From NCBI RefSeq assembly GCF_003594935.2, contig NZ_CP043343.1, forward strand, positions 62,001-126,000: DNA of 64,000 nucleotides. Direction: 5' to 3'. The translations under genes and the position numbers were made by a program. The notes below the pieces were generated by a model. It was not told the origin of the DNA, made no database searches, and saw only the letters and a program-made list of their open reading frames with translations. Each line of letters begins with the position of its first letter. Position 1 is the first letter of the stretch. Shown here in pieces: positions 9,073 through 19,426 of this stretch. The DNA comes from Enterobacter huaxiensis. Its GTDB lineage: Bacteria; Pseudomonadota; Gammaproteobacteria; Enterobacterales; Enterobacteriaceae.

Positions 9073-9585
9073 ATGTATAAATTTAAGTGGTTTTTAACCT
9101 GTTTTCTTTTTGCTCATTCATATAGCTTTTGTTTGGCGGACACTGCTACAGTGAATTTTACTGGTAATGTAAAGAAAGCCGTTTGTACCCTAAATTCTGA
9201 TACTTATAATATAAACCTTGGAGACTGGAGCACCTCGGATTTTACTTCTATAGGCTCAACTACAACATCAACCGCTTTAGATATTGTCTTGAATTGTCCA
9301 AGTTCAGACATAGCTGTTACAGCAGAAATTATAGGGACAGCTGATACTACACAGTCGGGTACGATTAGTTTAACATCATCGGCTAATTCAGCATCAGGTA
9401 TTGGAATTCAAATTCTTGATGAAGCAAGTAGTCCATTAACTATTAATAGCCCTTTTTTAATAGAAAATAGCATCTCTAATCAAAAAATGAATTTGGCATG
9501 GAAGGCAAGGTATATACAAACTAGTAATACTGTAAGTGAAGGTACTGCAAATGGTTTAATTAATGTATCTTTCACTTATAACTAG
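9073..9585 (+). CDS. Minor fimbrial subunit
   Basis: A pilin-family protein of about 170 residues with signal peptide (cleavage near LADTATV), donor-strand segment ATVNFTGNV, Cys pair (AVCTLN and LNCPSS) and terminal FTYN. It is less like the major pilin than the next gene is. It is likely a tip-adaptor or terminator subunit. An in-frame GTG at 9067 is an alternative start. Confidence 0.85.
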   Translation: MYKFKWFLTCFLFAHSYSFCLADTATVNFTGNVKKAVCTLNSDTYNINLGDWSTSDFTSIGSTTTSTALDIVLNCPSSDIAVTAEIIGTADTTQSGTISLTSSANSASGIGIQILDEASSPLTINSPFLIENSISNQKMNLAWKARYIQTSNTVSEGTANGLINVSFTYN

Positions 9586-9635
9586 AGCTATACCGAATGT
9601 GTTTTTGATAATATTAATATATTAAGAGTGTTGAT

Positions 9636-10154
9636 ATGAAATCTTTTTATTTATTCTCTGCTGTACTTGGGTCTTTACCTGGTTTAACGATAGCAAGTGC
9701 AGGCTCGATTATATTCGAAGGTTATATAACTGAAAATGCTTGTATAATCGAGAGTAACGATGTATCACAGGTTGTTGACTTAGGTACAATTAGCACATCC
9801 GCATTTAGTGCGGCAGGGCAAGTGGCATCACCGACTCGCTTTACAATAAGCTTGAAGGATTGTCCGCAAACCGTCAAATCAGTTTCATTCACGTTTAATG
9901 GAGTTTCCGATCAAAATAATCCTACTTTAATATCGCTAGACGATGATAGTTCAGCTTCAGGTATTGGCATAGCATTGTATGAATATGATAGTGTTTCTCA
10001 AATTCCTTTATTTTCAGCCTCTAAAGTAAGAGAGCTAAATGCTGATACCGATGTCAATGTTTTGACATTTATCGCAAAGTATATGGCAACACAAGCAAAA
10101 GTAACACCTGGTACTGCTAACTCAGTTACTGAATTTGTTGCTGTTTATAATTAG
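9636..10154 (+). CDS. Fimbrial subunit, close paralogue of the major pilin
   Basis: A 172-residue pilin with a signal peptide and SIIFEGYITENACIIES start, Cys pair (NAC.. and LKDCPQTV), SASGIGIALYEYDS and IAKYMATQAKVTPGTANSVT. The last motifs nearly match the major pilin (KYMATAAKVTAGSANAVT), so this gene looks like a diverged tandem duplicate. It may be an alternative or minor shaft pilin. The operon continues from the usher with short gaps, and a LuxR-type regulator follows 54 bases later. Confidence 0.85.
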   Translation: MKSFYLFSAVLGSLPGLTIASAGSIIFEGYITENACIIESNDVSQVVDLGTISTSAFSAAGQVASPTRFTISLKDCPQTVKSVSFTFNGVSDQNNPTLISLDDDSSASGIGIALYEYDSVSQIPLFSASKVRELNADTDVNVLTFIAKYMATQAKVTPGTANSVTEFVAVYN

Positions 10155-10208
10155 CTATATATTGGTATGGCATCATTCGGAACTTCAATTTAAATTGATA
10201 AGGTTTAT

Positions 10209-10823
10209 ATGTTTAACGTTCTAATTGAATCTGAAAATTCTTATTTTTGCATAGGTATAACTGCAATTCTAAAAAAATTGATTTCTGATAAAGTTAATGT
10301 TGAACAGATACATAAGCTAACCCCCTTTGATGACTACAGTTTTGACTGTTATTTTCTTACTGTTAAACCTGGAGAGGAGTATCTTTGTTATCCTTTAATT
10401 GCTAATCTGCCTCCAGATAAAATAGTTTTTTTTGTCTCACCAAAAGATGAAAAGAATAATTGCTTTAGTATGACGAATTGTTCTAAAAGGGTTTCTGTGA
10501 TTTACAGGGATATGAGTATACAGTTGTTAGAAGATGCTATAAAAAAAAATATTACAATCAAAAAAAATAATGTATCATGTCATAATTGCAATAGAATACG
10601 TTTGACATTTGAAGAAATAATGATTCTTTCCTTTTACAAATCAGGATTCCGTGTAAAATCTACCTCGTTGTATCTTAAGAAGTCTGATAGAACGATTTAT
10701 GCTCAATTGGATAGAATAAAAAAGAAATTTGGATTAGTTACTGAAAAAGATTTCCATCATCTAGTGAACAATATTGATATTCATTCTGGTCCTAATATGT
10801 TTATGACTAGAAAAATAAAATGA
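10209..10823 (+). CDS. LuxR-type HTH regulator with CxxC pair
   Basis: A 204-residue protein. The N-terminal part (1-110) resembles a degenerate receiver-like fold without the usual Asp pocket. A Cys-x-x-Cys (SCHNC) lies just before the C-terminal LuxR-type helix-turn-helix (LTFEEIMILSFYKSGF.. SDRTIYAQLDRIKKKFGL). It is the last gene of the pilus operon. It shares this build with the protein at 25291-25899, and the two bracket the fimbrial island. Such orphan LuxR-type proteins commonly control fimbrial genes in enterobacteria. Whether the Cys pair binds metal or senses redox is not known. Confidence 0.75.
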   Translation: MFNVLIESENSYFCIGITAILKKLISDKVNVEQIHKLTPFDDYSFDCYFLTVKPGEEYLCYPLIANLPPDKIVFFVSPKDEKNNCFSMTNCSKRVSVIYRDMSIQLLEDAIKKNITIKKNNVSCHNCNRIRLTFEEIMILSFYKSGFRVKSTSLYLKKSDRTIYAQLDRIKKKFGLVTEKDFHHLVNNIDIHSGPNMFMTRKIK

Positions 10824-11004
10824 GTTGCGTTATTCTCTCATAAATTAATCAAAGTTCCATGGTAATTTTTTAATGTCTACATGCTCACACTCAATTAAAA
10901 TTTCTTAGTTGAAATTTCTGTCGTTATCCGATCGGATATTTGTGGTTTGAGCTTGCCCTATTAATCTTAAACATATTTCTGTATGAGTATCGGTACCTGC
11001 TTGC

Positions 11005-11660
11005 AGCGTATTAGCTAAGAAGAGAGGCATCAGGCCCGTTCGTGAACTCAGTAACCGATGTGGAACCGCGAGTTAGTCGCACAAACTATAGGTTTCAGCG
11101 TCCCGGTCCTGAAAAAATGGAAGAACGCTCTTTCATTAAAAAACTTATTAAGCCAAGTACTGCTTAGCAGAACAACATGGTTCTCTTTGAGCGGGTAGTC
11201 CACAGACTGATGGCAGAGACCAGTTCGTTGTTAAGCGCACTTGGCGACGGCTATACAACTCTTACTATGAAGAAATCGGCCCGTCACCTGAAGCCTAATA
11301 TTTTAGTTCCTGCAGACCAAATGAAAAGTGGCTGACCGTTTTACTGATTATCAATGACCGGGCTGGCTGGCTCGATTGTATCAGCATATCAGGAATTGTA
11401 AGATCCCTGTCGCGTAAAGGATCCTCGTCGGATAATGCTGCGTGTGAAGGCTTCTTCGGGCGTGTCAAAAACGCAATGTTCTATGGCAGAAGCTGGTAGA
11501 GTATCACGCTAAAAAATTTATCTTTTTCCTAGACAGGTACATACTCTGGCATAACGCTTAATGTATCAAGCAATCATTAGGTGCAATGCGTCCAGTGAAG
11601 TACCAGCAGCATCTTGGGATCAAAACATAACAGCCCAGAAAAACATTCGCAGTCCATTAC
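11005..11660 (+). pseudogene. Deleted, decayed copy of the IS3-family element found at 16112-17709
   Basis: Plus-strand sequence matches parts of the intact transposase at 16152-17681: the REL..RCGTA segment, the LMAETSSLLSA segment and the SRKGSSSDNAACEGFFGRVKN catalytic-Glu region. The 3' tail before AACATAACAG also matches. Long internal sections are missing and the frame is broken many times. It lies directly downstream of the LuxR-type gene and starts the IS nest. The gap 10824-11004 holds nothing I recognise. Confidence 0.8.
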
Positions 11661-11685
11661 TATTGAGTCTCTACTATGTATGGCT

Positions 11686-12378
11686 GGGCTGTTTTTAAAT
11701 GTCCACTTTGCGGCTAATTTAAAATGTCCACATGTGGATTATGTTCCAGCTTTTGCCAAAGATTTCTTCGCTTCTTGTCTGGAGTTCTGCAGGACTTCCA
11801 GCATGTCGTCCTGATTAAGACTTCGTTGTGATTTCTTTCTGCTTGAGGTCTGGCCGTCCAGTGATGGCAGGGCCTGCGAGCGGGTGTTGTCCCGTTTCTC
11901 CTGAATCAGCTTTATCATCTCCAGAGCCCGTTCCAGGCACTTGTTATCAACGATTGCTCCCTAGTCCAGTTCACCCAGCCGGTCGTACGTGACAAAGGGC
12001 AGGGAAGTACCGTTAGCCTGCAGCTCATTAGTGCCGTCCGGATACTTTCAGACATCGATGTATTTCACCTGAAAACCACGCTTTTCTTCATTATCTTAAA
12101 TTAGAACGGGCGATCATGTAACATGAGGTGTGACCGTTTAAGACGGCCTCCAACTGAACAGGTGTTGGCACAGATACCGGTAATGTTCAGCTCGTTCATG
12201 GATCGGCCGGACAGAGTTTGTCCATCTCCGTCGGTGGCCTGCTTGTTGTTAATCCTGAAGACGCTGGCCTTGTCTCTGTAGAACACCAAAGGCTCACTGT
12301 AATGCTCCAGATAGCCCAAGATGGCTTCAAAATAGGTAAAGTTGGCTCAGAACTGACGAACAGAAGCTGCACAGGCGT
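11686..12378 (-). pseudogene. ISNCY-type transposase fragment (copy C, type 1)
   Basis: Minus-strand translation gives ..YSEPLVFYRDKASVFRINNKQAT.., MNELNITGICANT and a decayed C-terminal tail (IKLIQEKRDNTRSQALPSLDGQTS). These match the better copy B at 14168-15522. The N-terminal half is absent, being cut at about 12378 by a different transposase fragment. The end sequence TGTCCACATGTGG-like repeats near 11690-11735 probably represent the element's terminus. Confidence 0.75.
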
Positions 12379-12725
12379 TGGCTGTTTCAATGCTACTGAT
12401 CCCTTCGAGGCGCATCTCCTTTATATGCCGGTCCTGAAGTGTTTGATTCGCTCATTCTACGCGACCTTTCGCCTGTGGGCTGTTGGCACAAATCAGCTCG
12501 ATCCCCAGTTCCAAAAGTACGCGACAAAACTGAGTGACGCCGGTTGTAGTGGACCGCCATTATTGGCCCTGAAAATACCATGCTTGTCACTGTAGAACGC
12601 CAGCGGTTTGCCGTGTTGCTCGAGATACTCGCGGGTGACCATCATGTAATCAAAGGCTGATTCAGTCTCGTCGAATCGGAGGTGCATCAGGCGCCCAGTA
12701 GCATCATCAATGAAGACGTCTGCGG
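12379..12725 (-). pseudogene. ISNCY-type transposase middle fragment (type 2)
   Basis: The minus strand encodes DVFIDDATGRLMHLRFDETESAFDYMMVTREYLEQHGKPLAFYSDKHGIFR and, after a frameshift, LICANS..AKGRVE. This is the DDE core of a transposase whose N-terminal part (ending PRVHQSK) lies at 15641-16041. Copies A and B now sit between the two pieces, so the type 2 gene was split by their insertion. Confidence 0.75.
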
Positions 12726-13999
12726 GAAGGCTCATCACCAGAACCAGATAACGGTTGTGAACGATTATTGTCCCGTTTTTTCTGGACCTGACGGGCAATA
12801 TCCAACACATGGCCAAGTCTCTTGTTATCCACAATTGCGACGGGATCTACCTCAGACAATCGGTCATAGGTGGAGTAGGGCTGCAGCACGCCATTTAGTC
12901 GCAGCTCCTTATGTCCGTCAGGATAGTGCCAGACATCAATATACTTGCCGATGGCTCTTCGACTGTATTCGCTGAAATAGAGCCGTTTATCGTATTGTAC
13001 TGTCAGGCTTTTTGATACACGACGGGGCTCTCGCCAGGTAAATTCCGCATCCAGGTCATCGTCTAATGCCAGTGGCCGGTGCGCGTTAAAATAATGCAAA
13101 GGTGCTTTGGCAAAGCGTCGGTTATAATCCGCCATGTATTCTTCCGCAAATGCATTCGCAGCTTCTATCGTACTGATCCCTTTAAGCCTGAGCTCCTTAA
13201 CCAGCCGATTCTGAAGTGTCAGATGAACACGTTCCACTCGCCCTTTGGCCTGGCTGGTTTCCGCGCACAGCGGTGTGATATTGAGGCAGCGCATGGCTCG
13301 GGCAAACTACGTTTTACCGGGACCGGTGATGGCATGTTTATTATTGACCCGGAAGACGCTGGCTTTATCGCTATAAAGGATCATGGGCTTACCGTATTTC
13401 TCGATATAGCCACGGGTCGCTTCAAAATAGGTAAAGGTGGACTCAGATTTCACAAACAGCAGGTACATCAGACGACTGGTGGCATCGTCGACATAGACCA
13501 GTGCCGTACAGGGCCGACCCCGATTTTCAAACCAGTGATGGTCACAGCCGTCAATCTGTATCAGCTCGCCAGTACAGGGCCGCCGGTAACGGGGCTGATG
13601 AATTTTCGGTGCGCGTTGTCTTCGAGGGATCCAGAGTCCGGCTTTTAACATCAGGCGCCTGATGGTTTTCTTGCCAAGGACCAGACCGTGAACTTCCTCC
13701 AGCTTTTCCCGGGCCAGCGTGGGGCCAAAATCGCGGTAGCGTTTTCGTATGATACTCAGTGCTAGGTCAGTTAGTGATGTGGGCAACAGGCGGTTGCCAG
13801 TGCGACCGCGACTCTGGTTGTTCATACTAAGCGGTCCGGACTGGCGATAACGCTTCAGCAAACGACTGCAATGACGTGGCGTAATGCCGAGCATCTCAGC
13901 AGCCTGACCAGGACGCAGGTTACGTTCTATGACATCCTGAAGGATTTTGAGGCGGTTGATTTCTTTCGGGGTGAACATCCCAGCGTCATGTATAGCCAT
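12707..13999 (-). pseudogene. ISNCY-type transposase (copy A, type 1), one frameshift
   Basis: Nearly full length: N-terminal helix-turn-helix region (GMFTPKEINRLKILQDVIERNLRPGQAAEMLG), an HTH_29-like segment, then the DDE core (ELIQIDGCDHHWFENRG, VYVDDATSRLMYL, YSDKASVFRVNNK) and the GRVERVHLTLQNRLVKELRLKGIS C-terminal part. A frameshift near 13300 separates the halves. Family: ISNCY/IS1202-like single-ORF transposases. The 3' end abuts the type 2 fragment. Confidence 0.8.
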
Positions 14000-14167
14000 A
14001 GAAAACTCCTCATCAGGAAAAGTGAGTCGTTGGCTAGACCTATAGCCAGGACATTCCCTAATGAGCCACAAATAGACATTAGCATTGAGCCTTCACAAAG
14101 TTTGTCTGGGCTGTTTTTAAAGGTCCGCTTTGTGGCTAAATTAAACTGTCCGCGTGTGTGTTAAGTT

Positions 14168-15522
14168 TCAGCTTTTGCCGAAGATTTCCTGGCTCCTTGA
14201 CTGGAGTTGCTGAAGGGCTTCCAGCAAGTCGTTCTGATTCAGACTTCGTTGTGATTTCTTGCCGGGTTGCTTCTTTCTACGTGAGGTCTGGCCGTCAAGT
14301 GATGGCAGGGCCTGCGAGCGGGTGTTGTCCCGTTTGTCCTGAATCAGCTTTATCATCTCCAGAGCTCGTCCCAGGCGCTTGTTATCGACGATAGCTCCCT
14401 GGTCCAGTTCTCCCAGCCGGTCGTACGTGATGAAGGGCAGGGAAGTACCGTTAGCCCGGAGCTCAATAGTGCCGTCCGGATACTGCCAGACATCAATGTA
14501 TTTCCCCTGAAAACGCCGGTTTTCTTCATTATCTTCAAGCAGATATAGCTTCTTATCGTACTGTAATGTCAGGTTTTTTGAGACCTTACGTAGTTCACGC
14601 CAGGTGAATGTTGCCTACAGGTTTTCATTATTCTCAAGCGGACGGTGAACGTCGAAATCGTGACGAGGTGACTTTGCAAACCGGCGGTTGTAGTCAGCCA
14701 TGAACTCTTCGGCAAAGGCGTTTGCGGCCTCTGGTGTACTGATACCACGGAGCCGCAGCTCCTTGACCAGGCGGTCCTGTAACATGAGGTGAGCCCGTTC
14801 TACACGGCCTTTGGCTGAACTGGTGTTGGCGCAGATGCCGGTGATGTTCAGCTCGTTCATGGCACGACCTAACTGAGTCTGGCCATCTCCGCCGGTGGCC
14901 TGCTTGTTGTTGATCCTGAAGACACTGGCCTTGTCACTGTAGAACGCCAGAGGCTTACCGTAACGCTCCAGATAGCGCTGGGTGGCTTCAAAATAGGTGA
15001 AAGTGGACTCAGAACTGACGAACAGAAGCTGCATCAGCCGGCTCGTCGCATCATCAGTGCAGGCCGGACCACGATCCTCGAACCAGCGATGCTCACACAG
15101 CCATCAATCTGGATGAGTTCTCCGGTGCAGGCCCGACGCGGTCGTGGCTGATGTACACACGGCGGCCGTAACTTGCGAGGGATCCATAAACCAGCCTGAG
15201 TCATCAGCTTGCGTACCGTCTCTTTGGCCAGATACAACCCATGAACCTCGGCAAGCTTCTCACAGGCTAAAGTCGGGCCAAAATCACCGTAACGTTCGCG
15301 GATAATACGCAGTGCTCGTTCAGCGAGGCCCGGCATGAGTTGCCGGTTGCCGGGCTGGCCACGACGACGGTTAACAAGTGAAAGCGGCCCATGTTCACGA
15401 TAGCGCTCCAGCAACCGTCGGCAGTGTCTGTCAGATATCTCAAGCCGGGTTGCTGCAAGACGTGTGGTAAGACGGCGGTCGATAACGTCCTAAAGGATCC
15501 TGAGTCGGTTTACATCGTTCAT
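14168..15522 (-). pseudogene. ISNCY-type transposase (copy B, type 1), several frame breaks
   Basis: Same family and orientation as copy A and almost complete. The ATG at 15522 starts MNDVNRLRIL, followed by a TAG stop, then LLERYREHGPLSLVNRRRG. The core gives ELIQIDG, a short deletion, YSDKASVFRINNKQA, GRVERAHLMLQDRLVKELRLRGIS and a C-terminal tail ending QEIFGKS. Multiple frameshifts make it inactive. About 100 bases with GGACA/TGTCC repeats separate it from copy A (14072-14167) and follow its start (15590-15640). These are probably element termini. Confidence 0.8.
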
Positions 15523-15640
15523 TGAGAAAAACTCCGTTCCGTATGCCGTCATGAGTCTTATCCTTTGAAAGCAATTATCGCTGTGGTGAGACTGTAGCGC
15601 GGACATGTCATTTGGTCAGAGACGGACATCTTAATTTAGC

Positions 15641-16041
15641 TACTTGGATTGATGAACGCGGGGCCTGCGACGCGAATAAGGAACCCAGAGCCCATCAGCT
15701 GTCATCCATTTTCTGAGCGTTTCAACAGATACTGTAATGTTATGACGTTCGCGTAATTTTTCTGCGGCCAGGGTAGGTCCAAAGTCGCTGTAATGATCGT
15801 GAAGTAACGAAAGAACACGCAGCTTCAGTGACTCAGGAAGCCTGTGATTACCGGGGCGTCCACGCCGAAGGTTTACCAGTCCTGCAGTGCCAGACTCGCG
15901 AAAGCGGTTCATTAAACGCTGTGTCTGACGTTCGGTCAGAGCAAGCTGATGAGCTGCATCACGACGGCACATGCGTTTTTCAATAACTGACTGAATGACA
16001 TTGATCCGGCTGAGTTCTTTATCTGACATGGTCACAAGCAT
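15641..16041 (-). pseudogene. ISNCY-type transposase N-terminal fragment (type 2)
   Basis: An open N-terminal piece of about 130 residues (MSDKELSRINVIQSVIEKRMCRRDAAHQ..., FGPTLAAEKLRERHNITVSVETLRKWM) ending abruptly at PRVHQSK. The continuation is the fragment at 12379-12725. It confirms that copies A and B landed inside this gene. Confidence 0.8.
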
Positions 16042-16111
16042 CCTGATGTCTCCATGGCCTGAGGATTGGATCCTTTATGCCAGAAAAAGTGACATCACTA
16101 AATGGGTTAAA

Positions 16112-17709
16112 TGGGGTGCGGACGAATTCCTGGACCTTCAGGAGTTAATTTATGCATTCATATGAGGAGCGTATCCGGGTCGTTGAACTCTATTACCGGT
16201 ACGGTAAAAAAGCCTCTGTGGTTGTTAGAGAGCTCGGGTATCCGTCCACAAAACAGCTGGGCCGTTGGGTGCGGATCTATGAAGATACCGGCGACTTACC
16301 CAGAGATTTAAAGCCAAGAGAACGTTATTCACGTGCGCAGAAAATAGCTGCTGTTGAGCATTATCTCACGCACGGTGGATGCCTGTCGTTCACACGTCGC
16401 GCCATTGGTTATCCCAGCAACGAGGTTCTTAAATCTTGGATTCAGGAGTTTTACCCAAACGCGCGCCCCCTGGTCATTCGCTCAGGCCCAAACAAATGCT
16501 TTAGCCAGGAAGAGAGAGCTCAGGCCGTCCGTGAGCTCTGTAGCCGACATGGAACCGCGCGTAAAGTTGCACAAAGCATAGGCGTCAGCGTTCCGGTCCT
16601 GTACAAATGGAAGAAAGACCTTATCAGTGACGAGGCTTATCAATCCATGCGTAAACGTAATACGGCTTCACTGGGAAATAATCAGGATGTGTTGCTCGGT
16701 GAAATCCAGCGTCTCAGGCAGCAGGTTCATCAGCTGCAGCTCGAACGAGACATACTGACAAAAGCGAATGAACTGATAAAAAAAGACATGGGCATCAACC
16801 TTCTGACCCTGAAGAACAGGGAGAAAACCCAGATAGTTGATGCCCTTAAGAAAAAGTATCCCGTTGCAGAGTTGCTTAGCGTGCTGCAACTTGCCCGCAG
16901 CTGTTATTTTTACCACAAAGCGAGCCTGCGTCGGTGTGACAAGTATGCGGAAATACGCGTGATCATGTCTGATATCTTTGAGGAGAATTACCGTTGTTAC
17001 GGCTACCGGCGTCTTCACGCGATGCTTCGCGGTAACAACAGGATTATTTCTGAGAAGGTCGTCCGCAAACTGATGGCAGAAGAACAGCTCTTTGTTAAGC
17101 GCACCAGACGACGATACAGCTCTTACTGTGGTGAAATCGGCCCGGCACCGGAAAATCTGCTCGCCCGTGATTTTAGTTCCTGCAGGCCAAATGAAAAATG
17201 GCTGACCGATATTACTGAGTTTCTGCTTCCGGCTGGAAAAGTCTATCTGTCGCCGATTATCGACTGCTTTGATGGCCAGGTCGTGAGCTGGTCGATAGGA
17301 ACACGCCCGGACGCTACGCTGGTGAATACCATGCTCGATGATGCGCTCAGCACACTCAGCACAAATGACAAACCAGTGATACACAGCGACCGGGGCGGCC
17401 ATTACCGATGGCCGGGCTGGCTTGATCGTATCAACACATCCGGACTTAAAAGGTCCATGTCGCGCAAAGGATGTTCGTCGGATAATGCGGCGTGTGAAGG
17501 CTTCTTCGGGCGGGTCAAAAATGAAATGTTCTATGGCAGAAACTGGGCGGGTATAACGCTGGAAAAATTTATCTACTTACTGGACAGATACATACGCTGG
17601 TACAATGAGAAGCGTATCAAGCTATCATTAGGTGCAATGAGTCCGGTGAAGTACCGACAGCATCTTGGGATCACAACATAACAGTCCAGGAAAACATCCG
17701 CAGCCCCCA
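16112..17709 (+). mobile_element. Apparently intact IS3-family element with a single transposase ORF
   Basis: The left terminus TGGGGTGCGGACGAATTCCTGG (16112 on) and the right terminus, read inwards from 17709 as TGGGGGCTGCGGATGTTTTCCTGG, are imperfect inverted repeats. The ends are TG..CA as usual for IS3 elements. The element is about 1.6 kb and its only gene is open throughout, making it the youngest-looking insertion in the nest. The exact end is uncertain because similarity to other copies continues some bases past 17709. Confidence 0.75.
16152..17681 (+). CDS. IS3-family transposase, single 509-aa protein
   Basis: The start has AGGAG at 16139-16143. The N-terminal third carries two or three helix-turn-helix segments (RVVELYYRYGKKASVVVRELGYPSTKQLGRW; SQEERAQAVRELC..KVAQSIGVSVPVLYKWKKDL). 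A Leu-zipper helix follows (LLGEIQRLRQQVHQLQLERDIL) and then the DDE integrase domain (WLTDITEF, VIHSDRGGHY, NAACEGFFGRVKNE). IS3 elements usually encode these two halves as overlapping frames joined by frameshifting. Here they are fused, as in some IS3 subgroups. Catalytic residues are present. Confidence 0.88.
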   Translation: MHSYEERIRVVELYYRYGKKASVVVRELGYPSTKQLGRWVRIYEDTGDLPRDLKPRERYSRAQKIAAVEHYLTHGGCLSFTRRAIGYPSNEVLKSWIQEFYPNARPLVIRSGPNKCFSQEERAQAVRELCSRHGTARKVAQSIGVSVPVLYKWKKDLISDEAYQSMRKRNTASLGNNQDVLLGEIQRLRQQVHQLQLERDILTKANELIKKDMGINLLTLKNREKTQIVDALKKKYPVAELLSVLQLARSCYFYHKASLRRCDKYAEIRVIMSDIFEENYRCYGYRRLHAMLRGNNRIISEKVVRKLMAEEQLFVKRTRRRYSSYCGEIGPAPENLLARDFSSCRPNEKWLTDITEFLLPAGKVYLSPIIDCFDGQVVSWSIGTRPDATLVNTMLDDALSTLSTNDKPVIHSDRGGHYRWPGWLDRINTSGLKRSMSRKGCSSDNAACEGFFGRVKNEMFYGRNWAGITLEKFIYLLDRYIRWYNEKRIKLSLGAMSPVKYRQHLGITT

Positions 17710-17847
17710 AATAGACATTATCATTGAGTCCCTACACCCTACATGATCACTTCGCATAACAAAGATTATGTTAAACGACAATAAAAAAGACCATAATATC
17801 AATGGATTAAAAATTCCCTTTCTACCCTCTTCTTCCCGCATTATGTT

Positions 17848-18060
17848 ATGGAAGCTTAAGGGAAAGTGTCCGCTCCTTGGTTTTCGATGCAGTGAAGCTC
17901 TGGTGGACATAAAAGCGTTTAGCTTCAACAGTCAGTGCATGACCATAATGGCACGACCCCCAATATTATCGGCTACTCTGTAACACCGTAATACGGCATC
18001 ATGCAGCAAATCAGCCCCACGCCCTTTCCCATGAAACCCGGAATCTGGCCCAGGCGGATA
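17848..18060 (-). pseudogene. GNAT-type (TacT-like) toxin relic
   Basis: Reading the minus strand across frames gives G(K)G.GADLLHDAVLRCYRVADNIGGRAIMVHA and then TVEAKRFYVHQSFTASKTKERTLFLKLP. These are the acetyl-CoA-binding and C-terminal parts of TacT/AtaT-type GNAT toxins. At least two frameshifts are present and the N-terminus and the DUF1778-type antitoxin are missing. The flanks 17710-17847 and 18061-18396 hold no gene I recognise; the latter is the AT-rich upstream region of the adhesin gene. Confidence 0.6.
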
Positions 18061-18396
18061 TCTTCGATTACATTTAAGTGTTCTACAACTTGGCCTCGTC
18101 GTGAGGACAGCATTTTTCTAATGTCGTGATGACAGTCCATAAAGGTATTTAGTTTAACATTGATTTTTTATAAAGTTTTATAGTAGTGCCACTTCTCTTC
18201 AATTTTGATAAAAAAACACACCATATAAAAATAAAGAAAATCCTATTTTTTAAGGTTATGATTGAAATGCCCAGTGATTTAGATTAATATCTAAAAAGAA
18301 TTAAGCGATTCGATATGTTTATTGTACATTCGCATCTTCCTTCTAATAAGATATTGTTTATAGGATGTAGATAATAAAGCATAGAAAGAGTATCTC

Positions 18397-19389
18397 ATGA
18401 TAAAAAAATATAATAAATTTCTTTGTTCGTTATTTCTTATTTTATCATTCAATAGCTTTTCAAGCACAACGTTCAGCTTTAAATCTGGTACTAAAGTTAT
18501 AACTTGCGGCAACTTATCAAGTGATAACTCGCTACAGAAGTTAGATCTAGATTTCGGTACTATAACTGTACCACAAAATGCTTCTGTTGGGACTGTCCTT
18601 TCACGTGTAAATATTGGTACATTCAATTTAATATACGGTTGTGATAATAGTTACTATAACAAAGGAGATGGTTTCAGTCTAAATCTTGGCTATAATAACA
18701 TTGATGAGTCTCAATATGGAGGCGGTGTTTATAATACATCCATTCCTGGGCTAGGGATTAGAATATCGAATACACAGATTGGAGCCATGCCTTACTCTTC
18801 TGCACAACGGTCAGCAAAAGCTCAGCTTAATATGCCGCTGGTAGCCGAACTTGTTAAAATATCAGATGATATAACTAGTGGAACTTTATCTTCAGTAAAC
18901 TTACTGGAGTTAACATTCTCTAATGCGATCTACAAGGCTAACATCGGTGAAGTAAATTTAGTTAATACTTCGATTATATATCCTTCATGTAATTTAGATA
19001 CTAAGACTATCCAAGTTGATTTAGGTAGTAAAAACAAATTAGATTTTGATAAAGTGGGATCTTACTCTGAAAGTAATAAATTCAATATTGTTTTGAACTG
19101 TAATCAGGGTACAAATATTCAATTTAAAATAACCCCTGGTGCTGCAGGTGGTTTTGATAATGAAAATGGTGTACTTAATCAGGATGAAAGCTCGACATCG
19201 AAAGGCTATGGCGTTCAAATTCTTAAGGATTCAAATCCGTTGATTTTTGGTCAAGAAATGTCTGCAGGAAAGTCTGATGAATCTGGAAGAGTTGAGATCC
19301 CTTTAAACGCTAGACTATACAAATTATCAGAGTTCGTATCACCTGGAATTGTTAAAGCGTCAGCAACGTTTACCATCACATACAATTGA
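18397..19389 (+). CDS. Two-domain fimbrial tip adhesin candidate 1
   Basis: A 330-residue secreted protein with signal peptide (cleavage near FSSTTFS). Residues about 25-190 form a first domain of no clear family with Cys at TCGN and YGCD. Residues about 195-330 form a pilin domain: PSCNLDTKTIQVDLGS, VLNCNQG, the GAAGGFDNENGVLN loop, and the terminal TFTITYN strand. Lectin domain plus pilin domain is the FimH-type tip adhesin layout. It presumably caps the pilus encoded at 5.2-10.2 kb, from which IS elements now separate it. Confidence 0.8.
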   Translation: MIKKYNKFLCSLFLILSFNSFSSTTFSFKSGTKVITCGNLSSDNSLQKLDLDFGTITVPQNASVGTVLSRVNIGTFNLIYGCDNSYYNKGDGFSLNLGYNNIDESQYGGGVYNTSIPGLGIRISNTQIGAMPYSSAQRSAKAQLNMPLVAELVKISDDITSGTLSSVNLLELTFSNAIYKANIGEVNLVNTSIIYPSCNLDTKTIQVDLGSKNKLDFDKVGSYSESNKFNIVLNCNQGTNIQFKITPGAAGGFDNENGVLNQDESSTSKGYGVQILKDSNPLIFGQEMSAGKSDESGRVEIPLNARLYKLSEFVSPGIVKASATFTITYN

Positions 19390-19426
19390 TATGTGATTTA
19401 TAATATCAAAATTTATGAGTGTTGAA

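Noticed and set aside
16668..17402. A 244-codon minus-strand frame inside the IS3-family transposase
   Set aside because: It is opposite a transposase with all catalytic motifs and has no recognisable product or ribosome site.
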